Below are positions 12,201 through 25,830 of a stretch of DNA of 64,000 bases, piece after piece. The position numbers and the translations under genes were made by a program. The notes beneath the pieces are model-generated. The model saw only the letters and a list, made by a program, of their open reading frames with translations, was not told the DNA's origin and did no database searches. Within the stretch, counting starts at the first letter, position 1; each line of letters starts with the position of its first letter. Source of the stretch: Phaseolus vulgaris (lineage: Eukaryota > Streptophyta > Magnoliopsida > Fabales > Fabaceae); contig NC_023753.2 of the NCBI RefSeq assembly GCF_000499845.2, forward strand, positions 5,602,791 to 5,666,790, given 5' to 3'.

Positions 12201-13227
12201 AATGCAGAAAGGCATCTAAATAAAAAAATAGTATGCAAATACCCTGAAACTGTAGAACAACGGTCCAAGTGCCAAACCCAAAGTAAACAAAGTTGCATAC
12301 AGATTAAAATATTGCCAAAACTGTTCCAGACTAAACAATCCATTAATAACGAACTTACCCAAATAATTAAAATGATTAAAAATTAAGATTTCCTTAATCT
12401 GCATCATTACTCTTACATGGATTGCTAAACAGGTCAGCAAAAAAATCAGCATCTCATTACAGTTCCGAATCTATCCAAAAGGTCTTTTCCTTTACACTGG
12501 TATGGCTTCAAATATCCACCGGAAAAGAGAACAAAAAGGTATAAAAGGAATTGTCATACCGAATTCGGATTCTTTCATGGTTCAACATAAAAATGCAGCA
12601 ACTTCAGTTATGAATGAAAATCTCAAAGCACGTGAATTCTTCCTTAGAACGGAAAAGGCACTTTATTCCAGGACCCCAACCCCCTCCCCCACTAAAATAA
12701 AACACGCCCAGGAGCCAGGAGTGTTTCACTAAATTCAGCATCGTAAATATCTAAAACCCCGACAAAGACACCTTAGAGTCGAATGTCTACAAAGAACTAC
12801 ACAAACGAAAGAGAAGCTTAAACTGCATTTGACTTTGCTTCAACAAGCAAAAAACAATATTCCACTGGAATGCTTTTTAAGTATATACAAAGCAACGAAG
12901 AAAATAATAAGCTTTGAGCAGCGCTCTCAAAACCAAAGCACGAAGGGGAGGAAATAGATTCACCACAACCGCAACAACTATCCACAAAACAAAAGACAAA
13001 AAAAAGACATGCAAGACAAAGATTTGACGGGTGAAGCAAACGAATAAACCAAAAAGAACTAAAGGGGTGAGTCAAAACGGCAATGCACCCACAAAACGCA
13101 AACCTTCTTCGCTGAGGGGCAAAGCAAATGGAGAAAGAAGGAAGAGCATGAGCAGAAGTGGAGACGTGAGAAGCTTCAACTTGTGGTGGCCAACATAGAA
13201 CAACGGCGCCAAGCCATTACCTTCCAT
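6240..13227 (-). CDS. ERL1: ERECTA-family LRR receptor-like kinase (ERL1/ERL2-like), 27 exons
   Basis: A plasma-membrane receptor kinase; the family perceives EPF/EPFL peptides in stomatal and organ patterning. Exons in transcription order: 13104-13227, 11573-11711, 11381-11452, 11220-11291, 11042-11113, 10889-10960, 10632-10703, 10456-10527, 10280-10351, 10116-10184, 9926-9997, 9719-9790, 9576-9647, 9429-9500, 9278-9349, 9109-9180, 8953-9024, 8801-8872, 8634-8705, 8466-8537, 8297-8368, 8113-8184, 7961-8034, 7744-7875, 7310-7648, 6822-7189, 6240-6596. The sum is 2970 nt (989 residues), in frame throughout. Visible parts: signal peptide (about 1-38); LRR cap with [10 protein letters not shown]; about 20 LRRs, one per 72-nt exon; TM helix about 597-618; kinase with GYGASSTV, invariant Lys about 690, HRD about 786 and DFG about 804. 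Twenty-seven exons matches the ERECTA family. The kinase [19 protein letters not shown] segment favours ERL over ERECTA. Exon 24 has a non-GT donor (see findings). The choice of ERL1 over ERL2 is uncertain. Confidence 0.93.
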
Positions 13228-13435
13228 GGTCGCCAACCACAGCACGTAGCAGAAAAGACCAAGCAGGAGAGAATGCAGTTAATATTATAACAGTGACAAA
13301 GGTTGTTTGTTGGTGTTGTTTGGTAGAGAGAGAGTGCAGGCGTTTGGCGTGAACCGTAAAATACAGTGTTAGGAAGAGTGAGAGAGAGAATGGGAAACGG
13401 CGGTGAAGCGACGTTAGCATAGGAGACTGTCACTG

Positions 13436-13442
13436 TATATAT
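13436..13442 (-). promoter_or_regulatory. Candidate TATA box of the ERL-like gene
   Basis: On the minus strand CCCATATATACAGTG lies about 210 bases upstream of the start codon (13227). It is followed by a CT-rich stretch (TCTCTCTCTC at about 13384 and 13327), which is usual for plant 5' leaders. Inference from spacing and composition. Confidence 0.45.
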
Positions 13443-16430
13443 GGGTGGTAGCCGCCGTCATTCGTACTCGCCGTTTCCCAGCGTATTTGACAGCTATCGC
13501 TTTCTTCTCAACTTACGCGCATTTCTTCGCGTGAGCCTTAATTTCCCTGTGTTTTCTCACTAACAAATCTGAACAATGGCCATAAGCTAAAGACAATGTA
13601 ACTACGCGCTCTACGAGTCATGTGGACAGCAGCGACCGTACACATTTGGATTATGGAGTGCGTGTTCATGGAGCGTGCCAGTAAGCACTTAGAATAGAAA
13701 CTAAGAATACTTTCTTTTTTTTTAGGATAAAAGTAAGAATATTTAATCCTACTTTTAGTTCTTACATGTATTTTGTACTATACCAAATTAATGTTTTTAC
13801 TTATAATTATAATAATTACAATTATTATTATTATATTATATTATATTATATTATATTAGAAAAATTATTAAAGTTTTTTCTATTTAAAATGTCTAAAAAC
13901 TTTTATAGAAATTGTGAAATGACACACCATTTTTGCTGGAGAAAAATATTAGGCTAAGTGGGATGATAGTGCACAGGTTTATATTGGATTTTATAAACTC
14001 CTTCTTTAAACACTTAAAAGTTAAAATTTGGTGTGGATTGGATTTGTGAATTTATTTATTTAATTCGAAACGAGCTCATTCAAGCTAATTGGTTTGGATT
14101 GAATTTATAGATATAAAAATTATAATAAATTATTTTTAAGTTTTTTAAATCATTTTTTTCTTTAACATCTTTATAAGGTATATTTTATGATTTTTCTAAT
14201 AGTTGCATTATATATTAAATTGTTTTCTTTAGTTCTATCGTAAAATGTTTTCCCTACATAATAATGTCTGTTTTGATATTTGTTTATACTTTACAAGTCT
14301 ATTATGTGCACTTACAAACTAGTTAAAACACACTTCTCAAAACAGACTGTGAAAATAATTTTTTAAACAATTAAGCACTACCATTAATGTTTTCATGTTT
14401 TTTAATAATTAAATGCCGAGTTATATTCAACTCATCATGAATACTGAGGTGCAGTAACTTTTTTTCTTAAAAAAAATAAGTGCAATAAAAGGCTTTGGTA
14501 TAATTTATAATTATTAAATTATTAAAAAACTTATTAGATTTACAACTCCTCTAGTGATACTTTCATCCTTTATTCACCGTTACTATTTGACTTAATTATA
14601 AATTTTATTTGTGTGTAATGTCAATGCCTTACTTTTTTTTTAACCATTTATATCTAATTTTTACATTTTAAAATAATAAAGTATTATCATCTAGAATTTT
14701 TTTCAATATCCAATAGAAATGTAGCAACTTTTTACGGTAACTTTAATCTATATAGATTGATAAATAATAGTATTTTAAAACATTTAAGTTGGAGAAAAAA
14801 CCAAATGTTCAAAATAAATTATTTGAAGCATTTTTCTTTTCCTTGTATTAAATGTTTACATGGTTATATTTTATTAATATTCAAATTTGTATTGAATTAA
14901 AGTTTATTGTATTCTTATTAATTGTTATTTATTATATAAAATTGGTATAAAAATTTAATAATTACAAATTACGTCAACAAAATATAAATATTTATGAAAA
15001 CAAATATTGAATGTAGATTAAAAGGATAAAAAAAACTATAACAAATCATAAATAGAAACATGGTATCTTTCTTGAAAACTTATGAATGGATAAAAAAAAA
15101 TGAAAGCATTGCTTTGTTTAAGTAAACAAGCATTAGGATACCCTTGGTGAATTATGATAAATATGTGTAAGATCACTTTCCAAAGGTTTTGTCCTTATTT
15201 GGTAAAAAAATTTGGGTTTTGACGTTATTGGAGGGGTTCTATTGCATGAAATGGAAATGAAGAAAAATAAAATGAAGGGTTTTGTCATTTTGCCAAAAAG
15301 CAATGCATTGGGCATGTCAAATTGATCTATTGATCTACAAATTCCAATCTATTGAGGAATATTAACATTGGTATCACACAACTTCATCACAGAAAAAGGA
15401 AAGAAAATAGCAACATTTTACCAAATGTATGATGTTGGAGATGTGTGTATTTCTACAACAGTGAATGGTTGGTTACAATTACAACTTGCATGTGAACCCA
15501 ATCAGAATAGGGTGGTGAGAACTTATTTTCCACCAAACATACAACATGGCCACTTTTGTTGTTTTCAAGTAAAGATGAAAAGACATTCATAACTTCAAAA
15601 AAAAATTATTCAAAATTATAAAAAAAAACAGACAACAATGTAGAATTGTTTTGATGGTGAATGGTAAAGAAACAAGACTGAACTGTGTCTGAAAGCAGAT
15701 TAGGTTTGTTTGGAGAGATGAGCAATAAAATAGGTTTGCATATAGCAATGTATAAAGCTGACTTTCTGAGTCCTTTTCCTCTTAAATTATAACTGTCTTC
15801 CCTTCATTTGGTAATTATCTGTTTGCTTTCATTTCTGTTTCTTGCTTTAATGATCTGCAAAAAGCTTTTGCCTTTTTCTTTTCTTGTGTGTAAGGTAAGT
15901 AATGACACTACTTCCTCCACTTCATTGTGCCTTCCAGGGAATTACTGGTACTAACTAGGCTGTTTATTGCTAGGTTTCCTTTTTTTCATTAAAAACATAA
16001 AAAATAAGTTTTATTTTATTTTATTTAAAATTAATATTTTATTATTCAGTTTAATTAGTTTTTTATTATAAAATTTACAACATTTTAGAACGACAAATTA
16101 TCAAATAAAAATATATACTATAATTTTTTTGAAGTATTTCTTATTTTATTTATAATTATAATTATTTCTTATGTTTATAACTAAATTATAAAATCTAATA
16201 GTAAAATATATAATATATATCGTAAGTAAAATATAATTAAATCGTAATATAACTTTTTAAGAAACATTTTATATATATATTTCTTAGTTATTAATTAAGT
16301 TTAAATGTACAGCAATAAGTTATTTGACTCTATTATTCATTTTCTATCCAAATATTTCAAAATAATTATTTTATAAGAAATCAAAATACATACATATACA
16401 TAAACATATAAAAAAATGTACAAAATATAA

Positions 16431-16502
16431 TAAAAAAATTAACTCTTCAGCTTATTTATGTTGAAGTAAAAAAATTAACTCTTCAGCTTGTCTATGATGA
16501 AG
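16431..16502 (+). repeat. Tandem duplication, 36-bp unit, two copies
   Basis: TAAAAAAATTAACTCTTCAG followed by CTT...TATG.TGAAG occurs at 16431 and again at 16467 with a few mismatches toward the end of the unit. Confidence 0.75.
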
Positions 16503-17220
16503 TTGTTCATCATTAAACACCTTCTACTTATATATAACACATTATCATCACAATTGATCAACAAAATAGAAACCACAAAATTGTGTAAGTTAAAGTTTTA
16601 AAACAAAACCTTATACATATACAATTTCAATCATATACACACATTTGAATCACATCTCATCCATATATTTTAATGGATACAGTTTCAATTCAAACATTAA
16701 CATTTATCAAAACTACATATCCAAATTTCAACCCAAGTACTAACTATCATGTCATAACTCAAAGGAATTAACATCACAAACACGTGACTTTACTTTTGTA
16801 AGACTCGTGTGTTGAATTAGAATTGACATGCTACATTACTAAGTTGACATTATTACATACCTACATAATATGAACTAGTTTATTCACATGTAACACGATA
16901 AATTCATTATGACCTACTAAATATAATTTTTTTTCACACCGCGTATTGGGTCATGAGAACCTCCTTTAGTTCTTACCATTTAATATTTCCCTATGCGTGA
17001 GTCGTATAGTAATATAGTCAAAATTGTCTTCTTCAAAATCCCAAAATCAATATACAACCTAAACATATCAACATAGTATTCTCTCCCTAAAAACAATTAT
17101 CTTTACAATTCATCACATAACTACATAGAATTAGTATTCAATTTACATGCATAAATAAACATTTACATTTAAATCAACTAAAAACAATAAACAATAACTA
17201 AACAAACAAAATTAAAAGTG

Positions 17221-17400
17221 TTTTTCGATTGAGCGAAAATGTGGATGAAAGAAGAGTTTAGTTTCGGTACTAATTTTGTTTTCGCACGAGCGAAAACACA
17301 ACGATATTTTTACTCAATCTTCACTTGAGCGAAAACGAAATCGAGAATAAGTTTTTTTCTTACATTTTCTTTTAAGTGAAAACTTTTTCGCTTAATAAAA
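17221..17400. repeat. Cluster of near-palindromic GAGCGAAAA motifs
   Basis: Four variants of a self-complementary word are packed in 180 bases: TTTTTCGATTGAGCGAAAAT (about 17221), TTTTCGCACGAGCGAAAACA (about 17279), CTTCACTTGAGCGAAAACGA (about 17320), and TTTTAAGTGAAAAC with CTTTTTCGCTTA (about 17370). It may be the remnant of a transposable element; the host family is not recognised. Confidence 0.6.
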
Positions 17401-17807
17401 ATATTAGAAAACCAAGTAGCATAACCAATTTATTTTCAAAACACTTACCCATAATCAACATATTAATTTGTACTGTTTATATAACCTACAAAGTTTGCAT
17501 GACATTACTTTTCTAAACAATATCCTAACACTTTTATATAACTCATATATCAATGTATATATACAATGCTTTCAAATATGAATTGAAACAAGTTCAAAAT
17601 CATACCTGAAAATTTGACTAACAACTTTCTCTTAAATTTCAAACAATTCACAACATAGCTCAAAGTCACATCTAATCAAAATTAAGATATCAAATTATCA
17701 AAATCTCATATCTTTACACTTTTGAAAGATTATAAATTCAACAAATAACATCCCTACAAAAACTCATACAATGTGACCATCACCTTCACTTTAAGTTCAT
17801 CTACCTT

Positions 17808-18436
17808 AAAGTACTATTGCAAAATTTAGCTACCTTCCCTTACCTATTTAGCTTGCTCAACATAAAACTAAACTCCAACTACACAAAACCCACAAGAAGG
17901 CTAAACATGTATACAAAAAAAGTTCTTATCAATGATTTGAATATACCCATATGATCTTGAACTAAAAGAGACCTCATCATGACTCTACAAACTCCACAAT
18001 GCATCCGAGTTCCCCCAAAGTACTATTGTAAAACTTAACTAATTTTCCTTACCTGTTTAGTTTGTTCAACATAAAACTAAGTTCCAACTCCACATAACTC
18101 ACAGGAAGGTTAAACATGTACACAAAAAGTTTTGATCAATTATCTGAATATACCCTTATGATCCTGAACTAACATAAACTCATCATGACTCTAAAATCTC
18201 ACATGCATCATAGTTCCCACCTCTCTAAAGTACTATTGCAAAACTTAACTACCTTCCCTTAAATGTTTATCTTGATCATCATAAAACTAAGCTTCAACTT
18301 TACATAACCCACAATAAGGCAAAACGTGTACACAAAAGTCATGATCAATAATCTTAATATACTCCTATGATCCTGAACTAACAGAAACTCATCATAACTC
18401 TATAAACATCACATGCGTCCTAGTCTCCAAGACATG
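17808..18436 (+). repeat. Tandem repeat, about 209-bp unit, three copies
   Basis: AAAGTACTATTG begins copies at 17808, 18017 and 18225. Each is followed in the same order by AACTTAACTA.., CATAAAACTAA.., CATGTA.ACAAAA, ATATAC.C.TATGATC.TGAACTA, CTCATCATGACTCTA and GCATC...AGT. The copies differ by many substitutions and small indels, so the array is old. No coding potential is seen. Confidence 0.85.
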
Positions 18437-21292
18437 CAAAAATCTTCAAAACTGACTAAAAAATAATTGACAAAAAAGACTTTACTTTAAAGAAAATCAT
18501 AATTAAATAAACTTTTTCTATTCATCATTAGGATTTTGATCTTCAAACAGGACGAAAACACTAGTCAAAATCTTTGAGAGAAGTCGAAGAAAAAAAAAAG
18601 TTTTACAAAAATAGTAATTATCTTAAAATGAAGTTTGAATCGTTAATTTTACTAATTTCACACTCTAATAATAATAATAAAATATTATACTTTATGTCAC
18701 TTACACTTTTAAACAATTTCATAGATACTTACATTCCTTGAATTTTAAACATTTTAACATTCATTTATTATAAAAACACAATTTTTTTCCCTCTAAAAAT
18801 ACATGTTTTGTTATATTTGATGAATTTCAAAGTAATTTATACACAATTATTATAATTAAGGTTAAATTAGGTATAGTTATTTCTCTCTTATATCATCAAA
18901 TTTAATTATCTAAAATGAAATAAAAGTAAAAGTATTATAAGTGAAAAAAATAACCCATCATCTCCCACAATTAGATTTTTGTATATAGTTAATAAAACTT
19001 GTAGATTTTAAAAATTAAATATGAAATCTTCTACTAACAAAAAAAAAAGTGACCAGAATAAGAGTTTATTAAACATAGTTAGTAACTTTTAGCTAGTGTA
19101 AATTATTAGTAAAATTGATAAATATTATATACTAATGAAATAATCATATATTTTTAAAAAAATATAACTCATTACATTGAAATAAATTTTTAAGATTAAC
19201 ACATGGTTTTATATATTTTTTTCATCTTTAATATAAGGCATAGCTTCATATATAAAGCATTAAAATTTACTCTTTATTAATAATGAAGAGAGATTTAAAA
19301 TATTTATAAAATTATTTTAAAAATTTACAAAATAAACAAAATTAGTTATTTTTTTAGTATGTATGATTATATTAAGTACTAGAGGCAGTATATTAGATTC
19401 TTTTGATTTATACCCTTATTTGGTTTTATATTCTGGAGAATCTTTTGGTGGGAAATTAATAATTATCTGTAAATATATTAAATTTTATTAAAAAAATCAT
19501 TTTTTTCTGATTTTGTTCATATGCACAAAATTGTTTTGATAATATTCCTAATCAAATATTTGAGGAAAAAATTATCCATTAAGTATGTCATAATATATTG
19601 ATTCCTATTAAACAATTTAAAATACATTTAAAAGTTATCCTAGATCAATTGAAACTAGAAAAGAAAAGAGTAAAAAACAAAACTAAAGTTCTGAACTATG
19701 TTTCATAGAAGGGGTCCAAAACTAATTCATGTTTCATGATATGTCACCAAACGCTTTCCGTTTTCCCAAATCTTGCAGCAAATTATTAGGGTGTACTTTT
19801 TTAAGTTAACAATGTTCCTGTTAAATTTAAAATCAACATTAATGATTGGTGAGTGATGTGAGTTCTCAACCCTTATAATAAAAAAAAAGTCCTTTCCATT
19901 TCATCTTCAAATAATGTGTTTTATACCGAAATAAACTTATTTTCACTAACGTTTAAACTATAAAATTGTTTTTTTTTAGTATTCATTGAGATTAAAACAT
20001 TATGAATCAATTTAATCTTTTAAAAATTATATTAAACTGTCAAATTTATCACTCAAAGAAATCAAATGGTGAAAGGGTTCTTAACATTTATAAATGATGA
20101 ATTAATTTTTATTCATTGAAAAGTCATAATAATAAAACAAAAGTAGATCCCAATTTTAAATGAATATGTGATGTTCCATGAAATATGAATAACATGAGAG
20201 GATGAGGAAGAGCAGAGCAGTAGCGTCAGAGTAGACAGTGTTTCAGAAAGAGATTCTGCCGGCACAATATCCGCCGGTATTCCGCCGTCAGAAGAGTACG
20301 GTCGGCCGGCGTGACACCATGGTGTGGGTCCCACTGACAGTGAAGACAAAGTTACATGTAATTTTTCTGGGGACAGAGAAACAACAAATTACTTGAAAAT
20401 GATGATAGATGGTTACTTATCGGTTTTTCTCTCTCTGACATTACCAACATACCATTAATTCTTTATGCATTTAACAAAAAATTGAAAACCCCATTTCTGA
20501 ACATTGTAGTTAATTAATCTTAAGCCCTCTGCTTTTCCCACCATCTTGCTGCAACATGCTTTAGCAAGGGTTCAAGTTCCTATGCAAGTTCGTTACTCTT
20601 ATCACTCTTCAACCCCAACAAAATAACGTTTCAAAGGATGTGTTTTTCTTTTCTAAATACATCTTACAACTTACTTTTTTAATCTTAACTAATGTTTACA
20701 TTCTCTTCCTTTCATTTTTTATAATAAGAATTATTTGAATAGATTTAAAATTCACTTACCTCCATAAATATATAGTTTTACATGTAAATTAACAATTTTT
20801 ATAAAAAATATGTTAAAAATATCACAACAACAAAAAAAATAAAAATATTTAAATAAACAAATTATTACAACTTCACATCTCTAAACAGATTTTATAAAGT
20901 TTAACAATATTCAAATCAATGTAAAAAATACACATAACAGACAATTATAATTATTATCGGAGTCATAGTACTTACAAAGTAATTTTCAACTAATTTTAGT
21001 ATGATTGATAAAATATTATTATTTTAGTTTAAATTATTTTTTATCGACATTACTTAAAATACAGAATGATTTGCTCTGAAAGAAATTAGCGAGACATTTA
21101 AGATTATGTCTTACTGAAATAGGATTGTTTATTCATATTAGAGTTATTAATAAAAAATTATAAGATTTTTTCCACATTACTCATCTTTATTTTAAATATA
21201 TATTTTTATATATAAATAAGATAAAATTATTATTATAAAATATAACACTGAAATATATTTGATGTTTTATTCTATTATTTTTTATTTTTTTT

Positions 21293-21475
21293 TAGTTGGC
21301 TAAAACTGATAATGTAGTCAAGTTTAGTTAATCAGTCATTTTCACTATAAGTTGATAACACTAAAATCTATTTTGATTTTTCTTTTATTATATTTTTTTC
21401 ATTTTAGTTTACTAAAGCTGATAATATAGTCGAGTTTAGTTAATCGGTCATTTTCACTATAAAGTTGATGATAAG
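21293..21475 (+). repeat. Direct repeat, about 112-bp period, two copies
   Basis: CTGATAATGTAGTCAAGTTT at 21306 recurs as CTGATAATATAGTCGAGTTT at 21418. Both are followed by AGTTAATC.GTCATTTTCACTATAA and GTTGAT, and preceded by a T-rich run. Confidence 0.75.
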
Positions 21476-22116
21476 GATGAAGCTTATTACAGCATCTTTC
21501 ATATTGTTTTTAATTTATTTAATAATTTTTTTTTCTAACACTAATAAAAATTAATATTTAAGTGAAATTTAGATTACATTATTTTACATGTTTTATTGAA
21601 ATTGATCTATTTAAATTAATTTTATACAAAAATTAATATTTTTTTTGTGAGTAAATTCATTTTATCCATCTTTAGCAGCAAGTCTAAATGGGCGAATTTA
21701 ATCCGTTTTCTTTGTCATCTTATAATGTTTTAAGTTTGATTTTTTTAGTTTTAGTATTATATACATATATAATATAATAAAATAATTATTTTTATCAAAC
21801 TAACTTTGATAAATTGTTATATATATATATATATATAAAAAAAATTTATTTTTTATGACTTTTTTTATCTACATAATTTTTTTATTATATCTCATTTTAT
21901 TGTTATAATGAATATTTTATCATTATGAATTACTTTTAAAAAAAAAATTTAAGCTAATGTTAAAAAACCCTTTTTATATGCAAACTAACTATCCAATTTT
22001 TTTCCTAATTTTTTGTTTTAAGGTAACAAAATAAAGAAAGAAAGAAAGAGGAAGCATACATACTCTTTCCCACACCAAATCTCACATATCAACAAATAAA
22101 ACAATATCTACTTTTT

Positions 22117-22712
22117 TTATAAAAGTTTTCATGTTAGGCATCATTATGCAACTTGACATTTCAGTTAGACTAACACCTCAAGTACCAACAATCATTTGTC
22201 ATTACATGAAAAAAGTATTATTAAAAAAGAAAAAAAATACAAAATATATGGAAGACTGGACCAAAACTCATATGTTAACAAAGCGATACATATGTAGACT
22301 ATACCTATTAATAAATAATTATAAGAAGAGACTAGATAGAAGTCTATTATACCAATGAAATGATTTTCTATGAATAAATTCTAAATTAACCAATTTATTA
22401 GCGTGTGCATTTCCTTCACGAAAAATATGAGTAACCCTAAACCTAATTTTCTCATTGTAATTAAGATAAGTATTCGATCGATTATAAAACATCCACTGAA
22501 CTAGTCTTAATAGTAAACACAACACAAACAAAGACAAAATCACATTCAAGTCAGACATTAGTAAGCTCCATCTTTTGAGCTTCCTCCATAACATGTATAA
22601 CTCCATAAAACTCAACAACCATAGCATTGTAAACTTCAAGAAAGACAGAGAAAGTACCAACAAACTCCCTCAATTTTCAATCACTCTCTCCACACCATTT
22701 CAAGCAACTCTA
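22117..22712 (-). mobile_element. 3' fragment of an L1-type LINE (RNase H end and 3' UTR)
   Basis: Read on the minus strand, this stretch matches the last part of the LINE at 25831-29093. It carries the RNase H tail (IRFRVTHIFREGNAHANKL, then FIHRKSFHWYNRL) and the same 3' UTR landmarks, ending GCCTAACATGAAAA in both copies. At least one frameshift separates the upstream part (FYGVIHVMEEAQKM-like in another frame) from the tail. It is a separate, strongly 5'-truncated insertion in the opposite orientation. Borders are approximate and no target duplication was recognised. Confidence 0.8.
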
Positions 22713-25700
22713 TATTTTTTGTAAAGTCATAATTCTTTTGTATCTACCATCAAGTGAATCTTAACTTACGTGAACATGATCATATTCTCTATTTCCAAAA
22801 CCACCAATGGAAGAAGATAAAAAGTTTGAAGAAGAGAAACTCAAACAAGAGAAGAAAAAAAATGTTGATTAATCAATCCATCATTTTTCTTTTACATGTT
22901 ATTTGTTTTTTAATTTCAACTCATCCAAAATTATCTATGTATGTATTGTTAAATTTATAACATCGTGAAAGTTGGACAAAAGAAAATACAAACACGAGTT
23001 ATAATGAATTTTAAAAAACACCACTCTTTTGTTTTAAAATGAATTAATTAAATAAGATTTAAGAATGTGTACTTCTAGTATGATGAGATAATATTGTTAA
23101 ATTAAAAAATTAAGAAATGAATGTATATTTAATTTTTTTAAACAATATGATACTATTATGTGGCGTATGTATGATAACAGAAAGATATAAAAAAATTGTG
23201 AATAAAATAACTTTTAAAATATTTTAGTTGAATAACAAGGTTTCAAATCGTTGAGGAATTAAACAGGGCTACTATTATAGTCTTAGTCGATTGCATTTGT
23301 TATTAGTTATAAACAGGAGGATGAAGAAGCAAACAAGAAAAAAGTGAGAGTAAAAAGAAAGCAAATGGACCACACTTGTTGAAGATGCTCCGAAATTAGA
23401 CTTTGTTTTCATATATGCACCAAAAAAACAAACACATTTTTTGTTGCATTGGTCGTTATACTGAGACTGACCCATAGATGGAGATGGAACGGTAACGGCT
23501 ACTTCACATAACTCATACCATCACATTTAAATATTTTTGTTACAAAAGGTAAACTTAAAATATATTTTTAATTAATACTAATTTGAAAATAGTGATAAAC
23601 ATAAAGCATATGATGCAGATTTGAATAAAAATTGAAGTACATGGCAACAATCAATAGTCAATAAATAATTATTAAAGCGTGAATTAATTATTTTGGTTAA
23701 ATAAATGTTTAGTTTATTTGTATGAAGCAGAAAAGGCGTGCATTTATAGCGAATAATAGAAAATAATAATTTGAGAGGTAGTAGCCCAATAACTAGTTAA
23801 ATAGGGCTTTCAAAAAGTGAAGAGGGAATTAAAGAAGTTGAATAAAAAGAGGGAATTGTAAATAGGTTTTGTAGATGAGAGTTAATGTTACATAGAATAA
23901 TGTATGAATGATTTTGAATTGCAGACATGAATTCCCAAAATGAGTAGTTTTAACAGACTATTTCTTTACTTTTTGTTGGTTTAATTTTAGTTTATAATAA
24001 CAATGGAGAGAGAGAGAGGTCTTGTTGAGATATAAATGATTCCACGCACCCCTAGTAAATCTATTATTATTCTAAAATCAACATTATTCAAAATATCATT
24101 TATCAACCATCAAAATTATTTTGATCTAATAAAAAATTAGTCAGATTAATTATTGTTTTTATTTGAATATCTCTTATTACTTACTTCTCTCGTCTTTTTT
24201 ATTTGATTTTTTCGTCCTCTTTCCTTAGATATAGGATTTAGGGTTTAAAATAAATAGAATCTTTATTAAGTCTACATAAATCTTTATTATCTTTATCGTA
24301 TTTATAGTTTTTGTTATAGGTCTCTTCCTTCCTTTGTTTATAAAAATTATTTCATATTCATACGTATACTATTAAACTTTACTAATCATGCTTTACATGT
24401 AAATTAATCTTTTCAAGATTAATTTACTATGTCCAGAGATCGGTTAATATTCTAATACTCGATAAATGAATTTATTTGTTTTGTAAAAAATTCGAATAAT
24501 ATTCCATTTGGATCGAGTATCCAAAAAATATCAAAAAAATTATTATTGAACCACGTGTCCGATATTCATTGTCCGACCTACGATTGTAAATAGAAAAATA
24601 AAATTTATTTTATCAGTAGATATAAGTTTTATTAAAAAAAATCATAATTTTTTTAAAAAAAAATAAGTGTATTTTAACAGTTTTTTTTTTATGGTGAAAT
24701 AAATCTTGAAATTGATATAATTAAAAAAAATACCATGATCGAATAGTTGAAAGTGAAGTTATGTCCATTTTAACGTCACAAAATTAACTTTTGAAGGTGA
24801 GATTAATAAAACCTTCAACCAATTTCGTTAAAATAAGTATTTGAACTATTCTTGTATAATATTATTAAATAAGCTTATTATGTAGTCCATTTTTTAGGTT
24901 TGAATCTTTTCTTTTTCAAAATTCAGACTGAATTTAAAGGCTATTTAAGAGTCTAATACCCTACCTAATCACATTATTATCATGCTTTATAATATTTACG
25001 TAAATGAGCCAATCTACCAAACTTTAAAAAGCTTTTTAAAAGACTCGAAAATAGACCCTCTTTTTTGACTAAATAGTCTTCTTTTGAATCTTTAATCAAT
25101 CTGTTAGTAAACGGTCTTAGTTTGACCTAATACTACTGTATGTAATAGATTTTCAATAACTACTCTGAATTTTTTGCATTTTTCTAACGCAGAAAATACA
25201 CCTATTTTTTTTTTAATATTATAGTTAAAATAAACACAACGAAGTCACAGCTAATATATTTGTTGAAATTAAAAAGATAATTTTTAGTTGAAATAAGAAA
25301 CTTGTTAACTGAGTTTATTGAATTATAAGTATTTAATGGATTTAACTGTTAAACTAAATGATAAATATAAATTAATTAAAAAACTACTGCTTATGTAATA
25401 TTGTAGAAATGTAATTTTATGAAATTATAATTGTATTTTTCTATTAATTTTAAACTTATATTTTTTTTTAATACAAATTATTGACATGAAAATAAAGTTT
25501 TGATTAAAATCAGAATATTTTGTATTAAATTAAAGCGTAACTTTTTTTATCAGCAAAATGTAACGTTAAAGGAGGGGATACAAAATACTACTTTTAATAC
25601 AATATGATAAAACCTCTTAAATTAGTGAGACAAACTCATTTATTAAATATCTTGAATATAATTTCAGTCGCATAAAATATATAAATTAATCATTTTTTTA

Positions 25701-25811
25701 TAATCTTAGAATTGATAGAAAGTATTCATCTATTAACATTGTGGGAGTGTCAACGCATACAAACTAATTAGATACTAAATTTGTAAAACAAATAATGAAT
25801 TGATTAAAATG
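22713..25811. other. AT-rich intergenic region
   Basis: No gene or clear repeat. A single TTTAGGGTTT word occurs near 24237. Open frames here are short and low-complexity. Confidence 0.6.
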
Positions 25812-25830
25812 AAAATATAGTAAAATGGTT
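25812..25830 (+). repeat. Left target-site duplication of the LINE
   Basis: AAAATATAGTAAAATGGTT, identical to 29094-29112. The A-rich start of the duplication suits target-primed reverse transcription. Confidence 0.92.

Larger units (their letters stand above)
13443..22116. other. Gene-poor AT-rich intergenic region
   Basis: About 8.7 kb without a recognisable gene. The left end is the ERL promoter. Local duplications are listed separately. Around 20190-20335 there is a short GC-rich island (GCCGGCACAATATCCGCCGG...) whose frames resemble nothing known. Short AT microsatellites occur near 21818-21836. The remaining open frames are short and AT-biased, and I take them as chance. Confidence 0.6.

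Noticed and set aside
15368..15592. 74-codon plus-strand frame
   Set aside because: Reasonable residue mix but no family, splice signals or neighbouring exons.
17221..18436. CRISPR-like or satellite array
   Set aside because: Units are long, few and diverged, with no uniform short repeat/spacer pattern, in a eukaryotic genome.
20113..20349. GC-rich island with a 78-codon minus-strand frame
   Set aside because: No motif, splice partner or family resemblance; kept only as a compositional note.
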